A stretch of 21,639 nucleotides of DNA from Ophiothrix spiculata (GCA_000969725.1 JXSR01S063235.1), one strand, 5' to 3'. Positions 10,183-20,677 are shown, numbered from the stretch's first letter. Numbers and translations: made by a program. The notes: a model not told the origin generated them from the sequence alone.

Positions 10183-11243
10183 CAGGGTGTCCAAAAATTA
10201 ACTACCCATTTTTAAATGATTATAACTTTAAAACCAGGATTCGCATGGCAACTCTAGGCATATGTATTGATAGAGAAAACTTGTAGATTTTTTTTGGTAC
10301 CAAACATTATGCAATCAGTAAATTTCTAAGATAGCAAGAAGGTCTGAAAGTTCAAAGTGGTTGAGCCAATATACCATACAGTGTTGATTCTCTTATGCCC
10401 ATTCACTATGACGACATGACGCCCCATACAGCTAAACGGTTAAGAATGGCTTCATTAATCAACTTTTTCATGAACAATCATATTGCTCAAGACAAAGAAA
10501 CCCTGGCCCTTTCACCCCCATGATTTAAGTCCGCTCGATTACTTTTTTGAGTTATCTGAAGGACAGTACATCCGAACACCCTGGAATTTTCCTGACCTGA
10601 AACAGAACATCACCAGTGAAAACAGGAAGATCAAGAAGAACGCATGCACAAACGTCCAGAGCTTTGTCGTTAGAGTAAAATATTTTTTTGAAATCTGCAA
10701 GGAGGCCATCTAGAACATAGTCTGGCATAATAGGCAGCTTAATCAGGTTGCGAAGGAGGTAATTTGATATGTCCCTGTGAGTGTAACTTTGAATGTGTAA
10801 TAAGGGGTAATGCTGTTGTGTACCATTTAAAGATGAGCATAATGCGAGAGTTACGCTTTGACAAATTAAAAACATTTTAATGAGCATTATGTAATTATTA
10901 AGACAAAACCACAATGAAATATCTTTGTATTAACATTGTAAAAGCTGTTTCGCTGAATTGGTCATTAAAATGATCATGAATGATTCTCCTGTCTTCGAAG
11001 ATTGATCCCTCCTCTACATGTGACTCGCACATTTGTTTTTCTTCTCAGTATGAAAGTAGGCTTTTTACGTTTGACGTAATTTACGTTAAAAATTATTTTT
11101 AAAAATGGCAATTATATCATGTTTGGTACCAAATTAATTCTACAAGTTTCCTCTATCAATACATATGTCTATAGTTGCCATGCGAATACTGGTTTTAAAG
11201 TTATAAGCATTTAAAAATGGGGAGTTAATTTTTGGACACCCTG
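10183..11243 (+). mobile_element. internally deleted mariner-like element
   Basis: TA dinucleotides at 10181-10182 and 11244-11245 flank a 1061-bp element. Its terminal inverted repeats span 10183-10307 and 11119-11243, 125 bp each with about ten differences. Both begin CAGGGTGTCCAAAAATTAAC and end at GGTACCAAACAT. Such long, well-conserved repeats are typical of some mariner lineages. Between them are only a C-terminal transposase remnant and about 400 bp without coding potential, so the catalytic N-terminal half has been lost. The frame through the right repeat on the minus strand (11140-11352) is a repeat-derived shadow, not a gene. Confidence 0.92.
10404..10712 (+). pseudogene. mariner-like transposase C-terminal remnant
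   Basis: In the family this enzyme binds the inverted repeats and performs cut-and-paste transposition through an Asp-Asp-Asp triad. Visible are HYDDMTPHTAKRL at 10404-10442, matching the second catalytic block (usually QDxAPxHTA), and after a one-base frameshift near 10510-10520, DLSPLDYF with the likely third Asp codon at 10537. This is followed by DLKQNI and the C-terminal helix region VRVKYFFEICKEAI, ending at TAG 10711. Allowing for the frameshift, about 41 residues separate the two Asp codons, consistent with the DD41D group. The N-terminal helix-turn-helix part and the first Asp are absent, so the remnant cannot be functional. Confidence 0.8.
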
Positions 11244-11245
11244 TA

Positions 11246-12952
11246 TATACTATCATAACCACGTTACTTGTATTCAAGTTTCTATTCAAGGACGACGGCA
11301 AAATTATTCTGTAACCTATCCCGAGCACTGCTGTTATTCTTTGCTCAATCATCTTGAAACTTTAATCAATCCCGTCTGGAGGATACTAATACGATTTTAA
11401 TAATGAATAGAAGTATAGTATATGAATGTCTTGTTAGACTCTTGCAATAGTGACAATCTTTCACTCACATTTATCATGTTTCCAAGTTTCTGATTTTGTG
11501 AGTGAAAACATCAAAAGCAATTGTCTAATTATGATTTTTAAGATATTTAATTCTTTTATTGTAATTTTATTCAAAATTTCGGTTATTGTTCTAATAATAA
11601 TTTGACTGAAATTATAAACTCTTTGTATAACAGCAAGTTTTGCCTCATGACTGTCAAATTTTGTTTTCTTAAACATTCTTATGATTGAAATCAGTTAATC
11701 ATTCCGAATCTCTCCCAATATACTAAGGGGCCACCGGTTCTTTATTTTAGTTCTAAAATGTCAATATTTATTTTGTTCCGCAATTTCCTTACGAAAACTT
11801 GAAATTATTTTCTGGATTACCTGACTATCAAGACAGCTAACCATTAAGTCTCTCTCTCTCCAGTGCGCCGTAGTTCGTTTTTCAACAATGATCCCTTACG
11901 TTTTGAAAACATAATCCTTGACTTTTTACCAATATACATTTTAGAGAAAATTGGATTATAACCAATTTTTGATTGATTGAGCTAAAATTGAAATTGACAG
12001 GTAATTTTGTACGTACCAACTAACATTACAACGTTATGCTTCATAAATGTACCGTCACTTTTGTGTCTTTAGAATTCTTACATTGTTTTTATTCTATATA
12101 ATACAGACTTTTTTGTATCTTTTATTAAAAGTCATCCCACATGCACACTGTTTACAAATGACGAAACGGAGCACATCAAAAAATGTCTACTTTATGTGAT
12201 TGTAGTGTAAGTTGATATGATACTTAGTATTCAACTTATCTGAACAAACTAAATTGATAATGAATAATGATTAACAGATAAACATTCCATATGACCACTG
12301 AACTCGCGTAGTGAAGTGACCTTGACCAAGGTGCTGTCAGATCAAGTTTGACCTAAAAATCGGGTTTTTTGACCAATTTGTGTTGTTGTCCCCTGCTAGT
12401 ACATGACAAAATTAATCACATTCGGAGCTTCATATCCGGGTTCATATCACATTCAACTAGATTACCTATCAAATCTGACCAAAAGCAACATGAGTTTCAA
12501 GATATTTTCCACATAAATTGACATTTACATAAAAAGGGGTATAAATATTTCCAACTTTATGAGCAACCGTGTATATCACAAATTCCCAATAAACGTGATG
12601 GTGATGATGAGCTTTTTCTTTGTCTTTTTATCTTTTTTGTATGATCTTCCTTAACCCTCTTGTACCTGGGATTGTTGCATCCCCCTAAGGTATATCCCCG
12701 CTGCATAAAAACTCATCACGAGTCCATCGCCGATGTTTTTACAATCGTGAGTGCTCCAACTATCTCATACATCCCCGATGTCATAAACCTACTCGTTTCA
12801 CAAGCCCAAATATTCTAATGTATTATTGGTGCTTCTGAATATTAAAAGACATGGTTTTATTACACGTTGATCTCATTACTTCCTTGATAGCATTGCTAAT
12901 AAGTTATTCATAGCAAAACCTGTGGTTGCTGTTGTTTCCCATGTGACATTAC
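11246..12952. other. AT-rich DNA, no gene recognised
   Basis: A 71-codon minus-strand frame (11461-11676) is present but has no recognised motif. TGACCTTGACC at 12317-12327 and TGACCT at 12349-12354 resemble nuclear-receptor half-sites but also resemble words common in bivalve repeats. Nothing else stands out. Confidence 0.55.
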
Positions 12953-12960
12953 ATTCGTGC
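12953..12960 (+). repeat. 8-bp target-site duplication, left copy
   Basis: ATTCGTGC immediately precedes the hAT element and is repeated exactly at 14099-14106 directly after it. Eight-base duplications are the hallmark of hAT transposition. Confidence 0.92.
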
Positions 12961-13121
12961 CAGTGCCGGATTTACCTTTGCCAGGGCCCTGGGCCAGGTT
13001 AAAATTCAGGGCCCCTTGTGTACAGGCATGAGATTGAAATTCCACAAACAAACAGGAAAATTGTGACAAAACAGCAAAAAACAGGCTAAAATACATGAAA
13101 ACACAGAAATATGGTCACAAA

Positions 13122-13148
13122 AAACAGGAATTCCTGTTTAAACAGGAA
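13122..13148. repeat. two overlapping 18-bp perfect palindromes
   Basis: AAACAGGAATTCCTGTTT (13122-13139) and TTCCTGTTTAAACAGGAA (13131-13148) are both perfect palindromes sharing nine bases. The nonamer AAACAGGAA therefore appears three times in alternating orientation. Single AAACAGG words precede them near 13050 and 13079. Inside an hAT element this may be a transposase-binding array, but that is inference. Confidence 0.85.
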
Positions 13149-13202
13149 GATTCTCAAAATTTTAATCATGCGACTCTTACGGGGGCGGAGAACTTCAGCC
13201 GT

Positions 13203-13550
13203 CTACAGTATTCCTAAATTATAGGGATGTTTCTTGGCTATCTGGAGAACTACAGTTTGGCCAAATATCAGGCTTTGGAAAGGAAAATAAAACTCAGAAG
13301 GGCACATTTGGTAACATTTGTGATTATCGTTGAAAAGGGTAAAAGGGATATTTAAGAACTGGTGTCTTAGGGACCAGCTGAAAGAGCAGTCTATAGGGCC
13401 CAGGGCCACACCCAGTTTCAGGGTGAGAACCTCCCCGACTGCGGCCCGGGAAAGTGCCCCAAGGACTTGCTTGGGGTCACTAATGGCATCTGGTTCTATG
13501 GGTCCGCTAAGGACCCTTGTGATGTCTACATTGAATTTAATGCTTTCCAC
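13203..13550 (-). other. unrecognised 115-codon frame inside the hAT element
   Basis: A minus-strand frame runs from ATG 13550 to a stop at 13203. It includes ITRVLSGPIEPDAISDPKQV and a hydrophobic, aromatic C-terminal half. It matches no hAT transposase motif that I know. Its length is helped by locally higher GC, which lowers stop frequency, and a second frame overlaps on the plus strand (13330-13587). It could be captured host sequence within the transposon or simply non-coding filler; I favour non-coding. Confidence 0.15.
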
Positions 13551-13972
13551 TGTCTTATTTACTAAAGCACAGGCTAGTAAGAAGTAGGTGAGGTCCTGGG
13601 CCCTTCATAAGATAATATGTCAAGTAACTTATATAATGTGTCAACAAACTTAACTTAAGCTTCAAGGTGAGGTCTGAATGATTTTTAGCATATTTTTCAA
13701 GGCCCTAACTTGATTTGTACAGCCTGAGGGCCCTATTAAGCCAGCCAGAAAGGTAAAGCCTAACAAAAATATATAAAAATAAATACATGTATTGCTAGTG
13801 TATAGCACATCTATTGACATGAACTGTCGATCTTCACTTCCCCTCCCCCCTTCTTTGCAAGCGTCCATAAAAAAACTTCCCAAAATACGTATTTGTATTC
13901 AATCACAACATGTTGGGGGTCTGGGGCCGTTAAAAAATCTTACTTAATATTTTGTATTTCATTTCCTTTTCA

Positions 13973-14022
13973 CCTCTCTTTTTTTTCTTTTTCTTGTTTT
14001 CTTTTCTTTTCTTTTTTTTTTT
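13973..14022 (+). repeat. polypyrimidine tract
   Basis: Fifty bases are almost entirely T and C, with one G near 13995, in irregular CTTTT units, just inside the right end of the hAT element. Confidence 0.9.
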
Positions 14023-14106
14023 GGTCATGGTCAAGGGCCCCCTGGACCTCAGGGCCCTGGGCCCGGGCCCAACAGGCCCATTTAGAAATCCGGTACTGAT
14101 TCGTGC

Positions 14107-17100
14107 GTTGGAATAGGCTTGTTGTATTTCTTTATGAGTTTATTTATTATTTTTAGGAAGATCTAATGTATTTCGAATCAACTTTTTTCTTCAAAACCCC
14201 GAGCTGCTACTCTGAATGAAGTGATCATCTTAATAATAGTGCGTGTATATGTTGAGATATGTTTTCTGTTTTATAGAAGAAGATATCATTTGTAGGACGT
14301 TATCATTGAATAAGATATAAAATTGAAGTCAAAACAAATTATTGCAGAGTTAGGCACGTGGTTATTTCAAAAGTTTACTAATCAACCATCATGTTTAGAA
14401 CATTAATATGAATATGCATCAAATAGGTAAAGTGCTATTTACACTCAGTGAATGCATTGACGTATCGTTATCGTGTAATCAAATGAAAAACACCAACATA
14501 ACTATAACGTTTTGCTTGAATCTGATGTCAAGCATGCGTAAATGGCCCATCCGAGAAAGCGTGCAACTTTGCCATTTATGTTTCTTGTTTGAATTTGTTA
14601 AGCCTATTATAAATGATTTTAGTTGTTTAGTTTGTAGACAAGAGTCACATTAGTAATATGCATTAAATTAGAAGTTGAAACATGTCGGGAAATAGCAAAA
14701 AATATTAATCGAAAAATTCATTAACCTTATTTTACCCATGTCGCCAGCCATGTTGCGTTCTACAGTATACAATGCAGCCCCACTCTTTTCACATGTATGC
14801 GGGTCATAAACAATGTATACATTTTAACAGTCCGAGTTAGGCTCTAATTAAAAGATATAAAACTTTGTAACAACAAGTCATTATTTTGTTACAAGAGTTT
14901 TTTTATTGCATATCGCCAATAATGCCAACATATACTTTATCATTTTTCCAATGGTCAATAAATAATGAGGTAGGTGGATGTTACCAAATGTGTTCAATCA
15001 GACTGACTTTGGTGTTTTATATAATATACCAAAAAATGTGTTTTTAAAGAAAAATTTGCAAGCATATTAATGTCAATAGAGCCATATGTGACGCTAGTGC
15101 GACAACACATACGTTATGTACATTATTTTACCCCTCGTGAAAATGCAATACATTATAAAGGGGAATGCTATACCATTTTTAACTATTGTAAAAGATTACT
15201 CATCAAGTGTAAAAAGTAAGTTGGTAAGTATGCAGAGTTGCCCATTAACGTACGATTTAGAAAAAAATCAAAAACAGATACGTTGACAGATACGTTATCT
15301 TAAAGAATAGGGAATACAATGGTTAACAAAAATCAAGTACTAGTATTTTAAAAAGATCTAATATGCACTGTTTCTTCTTCACAAACCATAAGAGTGTATG
15401 ATTTTGGATGTTTTTCATGAGTTATTAGTAGTTGAAATTTCAAAATTTCTGAGACCAAAGTTGCACAGTTTATTAGAGAATGAGCCAAATGTGTTCTTAA
15501 AGCTAGATACCCTATTGCATGAACGTTGATACACTAGTTCAAGGATATACTGTCAGGCAATAAAAATCGTTCTTGACCCAGACAACCAATGTTTATTATT
15601 CCATGTAACTCTTGAAGTATTCCACTGGGAGTCTGGTCAGATTTGGCATGTTGGTGTATAAATGTAGAAAGGTTGATGAATATAAGATAACATTGAAGAT
15701 TGAAATGAATTAAAAACACCTGCCATGCTTACGTATACTAGTATTAGAGAAACTGAGTCAAATGTATTTTGCTTTATCTTTCAGTGATAAAGAGTAGAGT
15801 TGATATGGATTCATTTAAATCGTAGACTGGATTAAAAAGGTCCTCGGAAAATTCAAACCGAAGATGTTAGGTCGCATAAAAAAAATTGTTTCTCGTCCAA
15901 AGGTTTTCTCAAAATGTGAGGCGGGAGTGATTTTTGAGGGGGGGGGGGGAGGCTGAGCAATCCAGGTTTACCCATGTTACATTTCCTCTATTTTAACTTG
16001 ATGTGATATATTATGTTTGTTTGACGACAGTTCTGACATTTAAAATATTAAAAATTAAAGGAATCATTTATATTTGAACGATTAAGCTCATTTTAAACAC
16101 CTTTTTAGCATTTTTACAAAAAAAAAAGTGATGCTTCATCAAAAATGGAGGGGGCAGGGACGAGTAACAACAGCAATAAATACATAACTTAAATGTTTGA
16201 ATAGATATTTGAATTTCCCCAATAATGAATTAAGATTCATTGTCCAAAATGGACATTGGCACGTATGTTCAAAATAAAGTTTGCCGCACTTATGACCGTT
16301 TCACAGGCTTTAGAGGCTGTTAACTTATCAACATCCGTCTTGATAATGTTTAAAGAAAATATAAATTCCATTAAACGATCAATATTTAGTATGATTTACA
16401 TATATTAGTGATGTTGAAATGAACTTGGTATATAAAAATAACTTTTATAACAATCTTGATTGACATGACTTTATAAAATCAAATCCATACACTTAAATTT
16501 AGTAATATCCAATATTAATTTTCAAATAAAAATAGTTTTAGATATTTCATTTAGCAATGAATGAGTAGAACGCGTTCCGACAGGTCAAATGAAATTGTAA
16601 TATAAATATATAATAATGGTAATATCTACCGGTAAATATTGCATGATGTTTCTCGTTTAAAACACATTACCTTATATATATATGGATATAATCTAAGAAG
16701 GGATCATGGGTACATCAGCTTTACTAACATAATGTATGTTAGATAAATCGGCATTACTTATATTGATGTAAAACTGTCTGTATAATTTGATTCGGATTTA
16801 TAAGATTTATACTATAAATGTTTGCCTCCGGAAATATAGGTCACATATATATATTAACCCATCGTATGATCTATACATGTAAAAATATTAACTTAATATT
16901 TCAGAAAGGCATAAACAGATATACCCGGATTTGCTATGTCGGATTTAGAAAGTTGACAGCAGAAACATACAGAAATATTACTGTTTTACCTGTTCCTTAT
17001 AGTGTATTAATGTGATTCTTTTAAACTTTGTTGTTTTATTTGTCTGCTACAGAAGTATAATAGAAAACAACTCATTCAATCCGATCCGATTAAGAAAAGG

Positions 17101-17523
17101 AAATTACAAAACACGTTGTCTAAAGAAGCCTGGTAATAATAGTTTAACATGTGATGACAATACCCGCCCAAGCTAAAGAGGAAAACATGTATTTCATGTT
17201 GATGAGTATCAGTATCTGACATTTTCAAGAAGGATGAAGTGTCTAATAGCTACTCGGTGGAAGAATACTTCACGCGTAAGCATTATGTCAATAGTATTCT
17301 GGATAAGAATTCCTAATATAAATGAATTATGTGTTTAATATTTGAGCGTGTCATCTATTAAAATTTTTTGAATTTAATTCTAAAGTATAGACTTGACCTT
17401 GAATTTAGTCAATTATTGTTTTAAGGTAGGAATAAATTTCTAATCATAGAGTTTCTTCTCCAAACATTGTTATGAAACACATTACAGTTGGATAAAGATT
17501 TTTTTAAATATTTCGCTATCAAA
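14107..17523. other. AT-rich DNA, no gene recognised
   Basis: About 3.4 kb without a supported gene. Frames at 14408-14653 (plus), 15534-15719 (minus) and 16818-17015 (plus) are short and motif-free. A direct repeat CAGATACGTT occurs at 15275-15284 and 15287-15296. A 12-base G run lies at 15938-15949 and short AT dinucleotide tracts near 16674 and 16847. A weak inverted pair at 15886-15898 and 16158-16170 may mark an eroded element. Confidence 0.55.
15938..15949 (+). repeat. 12-base G homopolymer
   Basis: Twelve consecutive G residues in otherwise AT-rich DNA, preceded by GCGGGAGTGATTTTTGA. It is a likely sequencing-error and polymorphism hotspot; no G-quadruplex pattern of four separated runs is seen. 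Confidence 0.9.
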
Positions 17524-17654
17524 ATATGTGTACCGCCGCGGCAAAAGGCTCCAGTTGTCGGCTCGTACATGTTGCTCTTTGTAGCATATCTAATGTATGG
17601 TATTTGTATACATCAGTCGACAACTGTACCCTTTTGCCGCGGCGGTACACATAT
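17524..17654. mobile_element. GC-rich inverted repeat, possible small foldback/MITE
   Basis: The left arm 17524-17560 and right arm 17618-17654 are reverse complements over 37 bp with two mismatches. The outer 25 bp are perfect, containing GTACCGCCGCGGCAAAAGG. A 57-bp AT-rich spacer separates them. The arms are much more GC-rich than the surroundings, and their core CCGCCGCGGC itself contains the palindrome CCGCGG. No clear target duplication is visible, as the flanks are AT-simple. Two overlapping plus-strand frames (17488-17717) run through it but look like by-products. It could be a miniature inverted-repeat transposon, a solo foldback insertion or a structured RNA locus. The stem and loop are longer than a typical animal microRNA precursor. 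Confidence 0.6.
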
Positions 17655-17765
17655 ATGGTATTCTTTCAAAGATGTATATATTCTATCTACTATGAAGAAA
17701 ATAATGAAGTGAGGTAATTCTAAAGTATAACCCGTATTGACTCTTCTTTCCATTTTGTTTTTCAC

Positions 17766-17775
17766 TATATAAAAG
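17766..17775 (+). promoter_or_regulatory. TATA box candidate upstream of an open frame
   Basis: TATATAAAAG lies about 260 bases upstream of the ATG at 18034. The interval contains other ATG triplets (for example near 17792 and 17829), so translation from 18034 would not be the first choice. Listed only because it pairs with the exon candidate below. Confidence 0.2.
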
Positions 17776-18033
17776 CATGTAGTATTCCTGGTATGACTTT
17801 TCTATTTTATTCACTTTATACTTTGCTTATGGTGCAGTCATTAAGTCCTTTTAAAAACCTAGTTTGGAGAGAAAACTACTACTTTGAAAAAGTTCAACAA
17901 TATTTTTGCACTCTAAAAATCTAGAATAACTTTAAATCATTTGATCTCTTTATCAAAACATTGTAATTACCATTGTTTGAAATGCTAGATTGGCAATAAC
18001 ATTATTAGCGTGATGCTATGATACTATGAAACA

Positions 18034-18293
18034 ATGAATCCGAATTCTACTTTCATTTTTGACAAAAGTTTATTCTTGCAACTTATTAAAGGCACTTTTG
18101 AACACAAAGGATGTCTATACAAAACAGGAACGGTTTCAAATAGCATTCATACCCCAGTAAGTTTTATCTGCGCGCCTTTCATACAAATAAGGGAAAAAAT
18201 AACCAATTCAAACAACATTTTGATAGATATTGGAGTGAAACTGAATATGGAGTCACTGAAGCTTAATACAGTTGAACAATATACCAATCAAAC
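18034..18293 (+). CDS. candidate first coding exon ending at a GTAAGT donor
   Basis: An 86-codon frame opens at ATG 18034 in an acceptable context (AAACAATGA) and runs to CAAAC, directly followed by GTAAGTA at 18294-18300, a near-ideal splice donor. Without splicing the frame ends at TAA 18295-18297, so the donor sits exactly at the end of the open stretch, as in a real exon (two bases of a codon would carry over). The peptide includes FLQLIKGTFEHKGCLYKTG and later PVSFICAPFIQIREKI. It has no signal peptide, membrane helix or motif that I recognise. Codon use is mixed rather than purely A/T-ending. Length alone is not significant in AT-rich DNA. No downstream exon was identified in the next 1.3 kb. 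Confidence 0.25.
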
Positions 18294-18300
18294 GTAAGTA

Positions 18301-19681
18301 GTAAATTATGTTATGATCAAACCAAATCAAAAGTTAATACACTGTAAGCCGAGATTTTATCAACAAAACATGACAACAACAATTTATTTAACACAAACAA
18401 TTCAACAGTGTATCTATCTTAGCTAAAAAAATGTATGCACGTGTTACTCACGAGTGGCTTCTGACTTGAACATGTAAGCTAATTAAGTTCCACTTAGCCT
18501 CCAATAACTAACACAAGTTGACTGACCCCAAATATCACAATCCATCTCTTCTTATACGTGTACAAATTTATCTGGAAATCACTTTTTTATTTCCACACTT
18601 TTCTAGCAAACATAATACAAAACATTCTAGGCCAATCTGCATGAGTAATCGGGAATCTTTAATCTACAGCTTAAAGGAAATTGAGATAATTAAAGTCTTC
18701 GTATGAATGTTTGGGGTTTTTCAGAGAGGTGAAAGTGACAGTCGTGAGTACATTTTTGGACTTCACATAGACGATTCTATACTTATTTAACATAATTATA
18801 GACTACATTTATATCGAGAATATAAATTTGGTAATTGTTACACTTTATATTTCATTCTATTCTTCGAAATGTTGGAGAAGAATGGAAAAACAAAATCGGT
18901 TTGGTAGGTTAACAAAAAAAGATGTATACCTTTGAAAATTATCTTTCCATCCACTACAAATTAAGGTATATAAGGAACTAATATACTGTTTCACGTTAAA
19001 ATACTCTGTGCATTAAAGTGCCTCGTAAACACATTTATTGTATTATCTGTCAACGACAGACTCGTGCACTTAGGTTATAAGTGTATTTGTTGAGAAAAGC
19101 CTTCAAGGCACATGCAAGTGATGCTTTTAGCATAAATCTCTTGTGATATGAAATGTCATTATTAGCTCAATTTCCATATAAATGACAACTAAAACTTTCA
19201 CTGTTTTGCAGATGTTGGCTGAATACAAATAGGTTACATGGCATTTGTTGGGTAGTGGTAAATGTGCGAATGCTGCGATACTTACAAATTAGCCATTTAT
19301 ACTTGGAAACACCATTTTACTTTAAGAGAAAGGCAAGAAAAACTTAATCAACAAGGAGAGATGATTTTCAATCATTCATAAACTAAGAATTTTCCTATGA
19401 TCAACAATACGTTGTTCACTAGTGGCATTAAATACAGGATGAGTCAAATTAAAGTGTAATCAACGGAGGAAATTTTGTACAGAAAATCTGTTTATGTTTA
19501 TCAAATTTAATCATATTTGATAGCAAATTTAATCAGATTTCATGAAAATGTTGGTTTGATGAAATTGGTAAATGCATTTAAAAGTTACAGCCTTTTTAGT
19601 AAAGGTATCCAATTTTGATGTCGAACAAATTTGCTTCAACATGAACTCTTTACTGTACAGCAGTGGTTAATATCTTATTGA
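18301..19681. other. AT-rich DNA, no gene recognised
   Basis: If the preceding exon is real this would be intronic. A 62-codon frame at 18518-18706 has no motif. At 19433 the sequence TACAGGATGAGTCAAATTAA resembles the outer end of a mariner-type inverted repeat, but no partner in inverse orientation was found in the window. Confidence 0.5.
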
Positions 19682-20676
19682 TTATGCACTGATGAACTTG
19701 ACGCTGCATTCAAAATGTTGAATGAGAACGAATTGTGCATAGATACTGAAAAAGATTCAACGATGCAGGTTAAAGTACTGATTGTCATTTCAGATATCAG
19801 TGCACAATCTTGACAACCAATGGCAGGAGATAAATCACGGCGTATCAATGTAGCAAACGCACTGGTATTTTGTTGCAATTATTAAAGTATCATCACACTC
19901 ATAGTCCGATTGAAGATCGCCGTCTGTTTTGCCTGTAGTTTACGGATGCCAACAAGGTCCAATCATCTCAAGCTATTTGAAATAGTGTTTATAAGCTAAA
20001 GATCACGCAACTCTTTGTAACAGAAAAGAGGAAGGCTCTGGAAGATCTTGATCCGGGTGATTCAACAAAAAAGCAACCGAATTAGAAGATCTTTTTTGAG
20101 GGATCTGAACATTACCCTTAAGAGTAAACCCGCTACCCTGGACTCAAGTCACGGGACTCTCGCGACCCTAGTTCTGAACGCGGCGATTATCATGCGAATC
20201 AGTATAAACAGTCAAACAATCAATATCGCCAATTCAACACCAGAAACGCGCAAAGTTTCCGAAGAAATGACATTCAAAGAAAAACTCTATCTAGGGACAG
20301 AATTCGCTCTACGAACTTTCATTATCAAGATTCAAGACCATTACGACATCCAGTATCGCGTTTTGATAACAATAAAAAAAGATCGTGTTTTAACTGCGGA
20401 CTTTCTAACCATTCCAGCAATGAGTGTCACTTTTCATACCCTGTAACTTGCAGATTATGCGGTGAAACGGGCCACAAAAGTAGATGGCATAGAGACTTAA
20501 ATGACCTCAGAAATCGGTATTGATATGAAAATGAAGCAAATGACATTTATGATAACAATGACTCTGAAGTGAATGGTATTGCTTGTCATAAAAATGCTTT
20601 TGATAATCTGAAGATTTATGATTGTAAATAGAGTAATGGAGATGATGTTTCTTCTGAATGTCAATTATGTCAAGTG
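19682..20676 (+). pseudogene. LINE ORF1 (gag-like) with tandem zinc knuckles, broken
   Basis: ORF1 proteins package LINE RNA. The clearest part is in frame at 20128-20520. It begins as a polar Arg/Asn/Gln-rich linker, then reads CFNCGLSNHSSNEC (from 20386), an exact CX2CX4HX4C knuckle, and then CRLCGETGHKSRWH, a second knuckle with His in place of the last Cys. In the same frame after TGA 20521 comes an acidic tail (YENEANDIYDNNDSEVNG), then TAG 20629 and TAA 20677. Upstream, frame-1 pieces such as ALEDLDPGDSTKKQPN (with stops at 20083, 20119 and 20125) and a frame-2 piece at 19682-19882 (DELDAAFKMLNENELCIDTE, one stop at 19811) look like the degraded N-terminal part. The ATG-initiated 132-codon frame at 20048-20446 lies in another phase and is a shadow. 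Confidence 0.75.
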
Positions 20677-20677
20677 T

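Larger units (their letters stand above)
12961..14098. mobile_element. non-autonomous hAT-superfamily element
   Basis: The 1138-bp element lies between perfect copies of ATTCGTGC (12953-12960 and 14099-14106). Its ends are short inverted repeats, CAGTGCCGGATTT on the left and the complement of CAGTACCGGATTT on the right (12 of 13 match). The CA...TG ends are as expected for hAT. Nine GGGCCC palindromes occur inside (12984, 13009, 13396, 13598, 13728, 14035, 14052, 14059, 14065); I saw none elsewhere in the window. A cluster of AAACAGG motifs lies at 13050-13148, and a nearly pure pyrimidine tract at 13973-14022. No hAT transposase or zinc-finger motif is recognisable, so it would depend on an enzyme supplied elsewhere. 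The exact duplication suggests a more recent insertion than the Tc1 element. Orientation is not determinable. Confidence 0.92.

Noticed and set aside
11140..11352. 70-codon minus-strand frame
   Set aside because: Most of it is a translation of the right inverted repeat of the mariner-like element.
14408..14653. 81-codon plus-strand frame with CHLC and CLVC pairs
   Set aside because: The two Cys pairs suggested a zinc finger, but spacing and context match no family, and frames this long are expected by chance here.
17524..17654. MicroRNA precursor
   Set aside because: The stem of 37 bp with a 57-base loop and very GC-rich arms is outside the usual animal precursor shape; a small foldback element fits better.
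17488..17717. Two overlapping plus-strand frames of 74 and 63 codons
   Set aside because: Both run through the GC-rich inverted repeat, whose low stop content explains them.
20048..20446. 132-codon ATG-initiated plus-strand frame
   Set aside because: It lies in a different phase from the frame that encodes the CX2CX4HX4C knuckle and Arg/Asn-rich linker, so it is a shadow of LINE ORF1.
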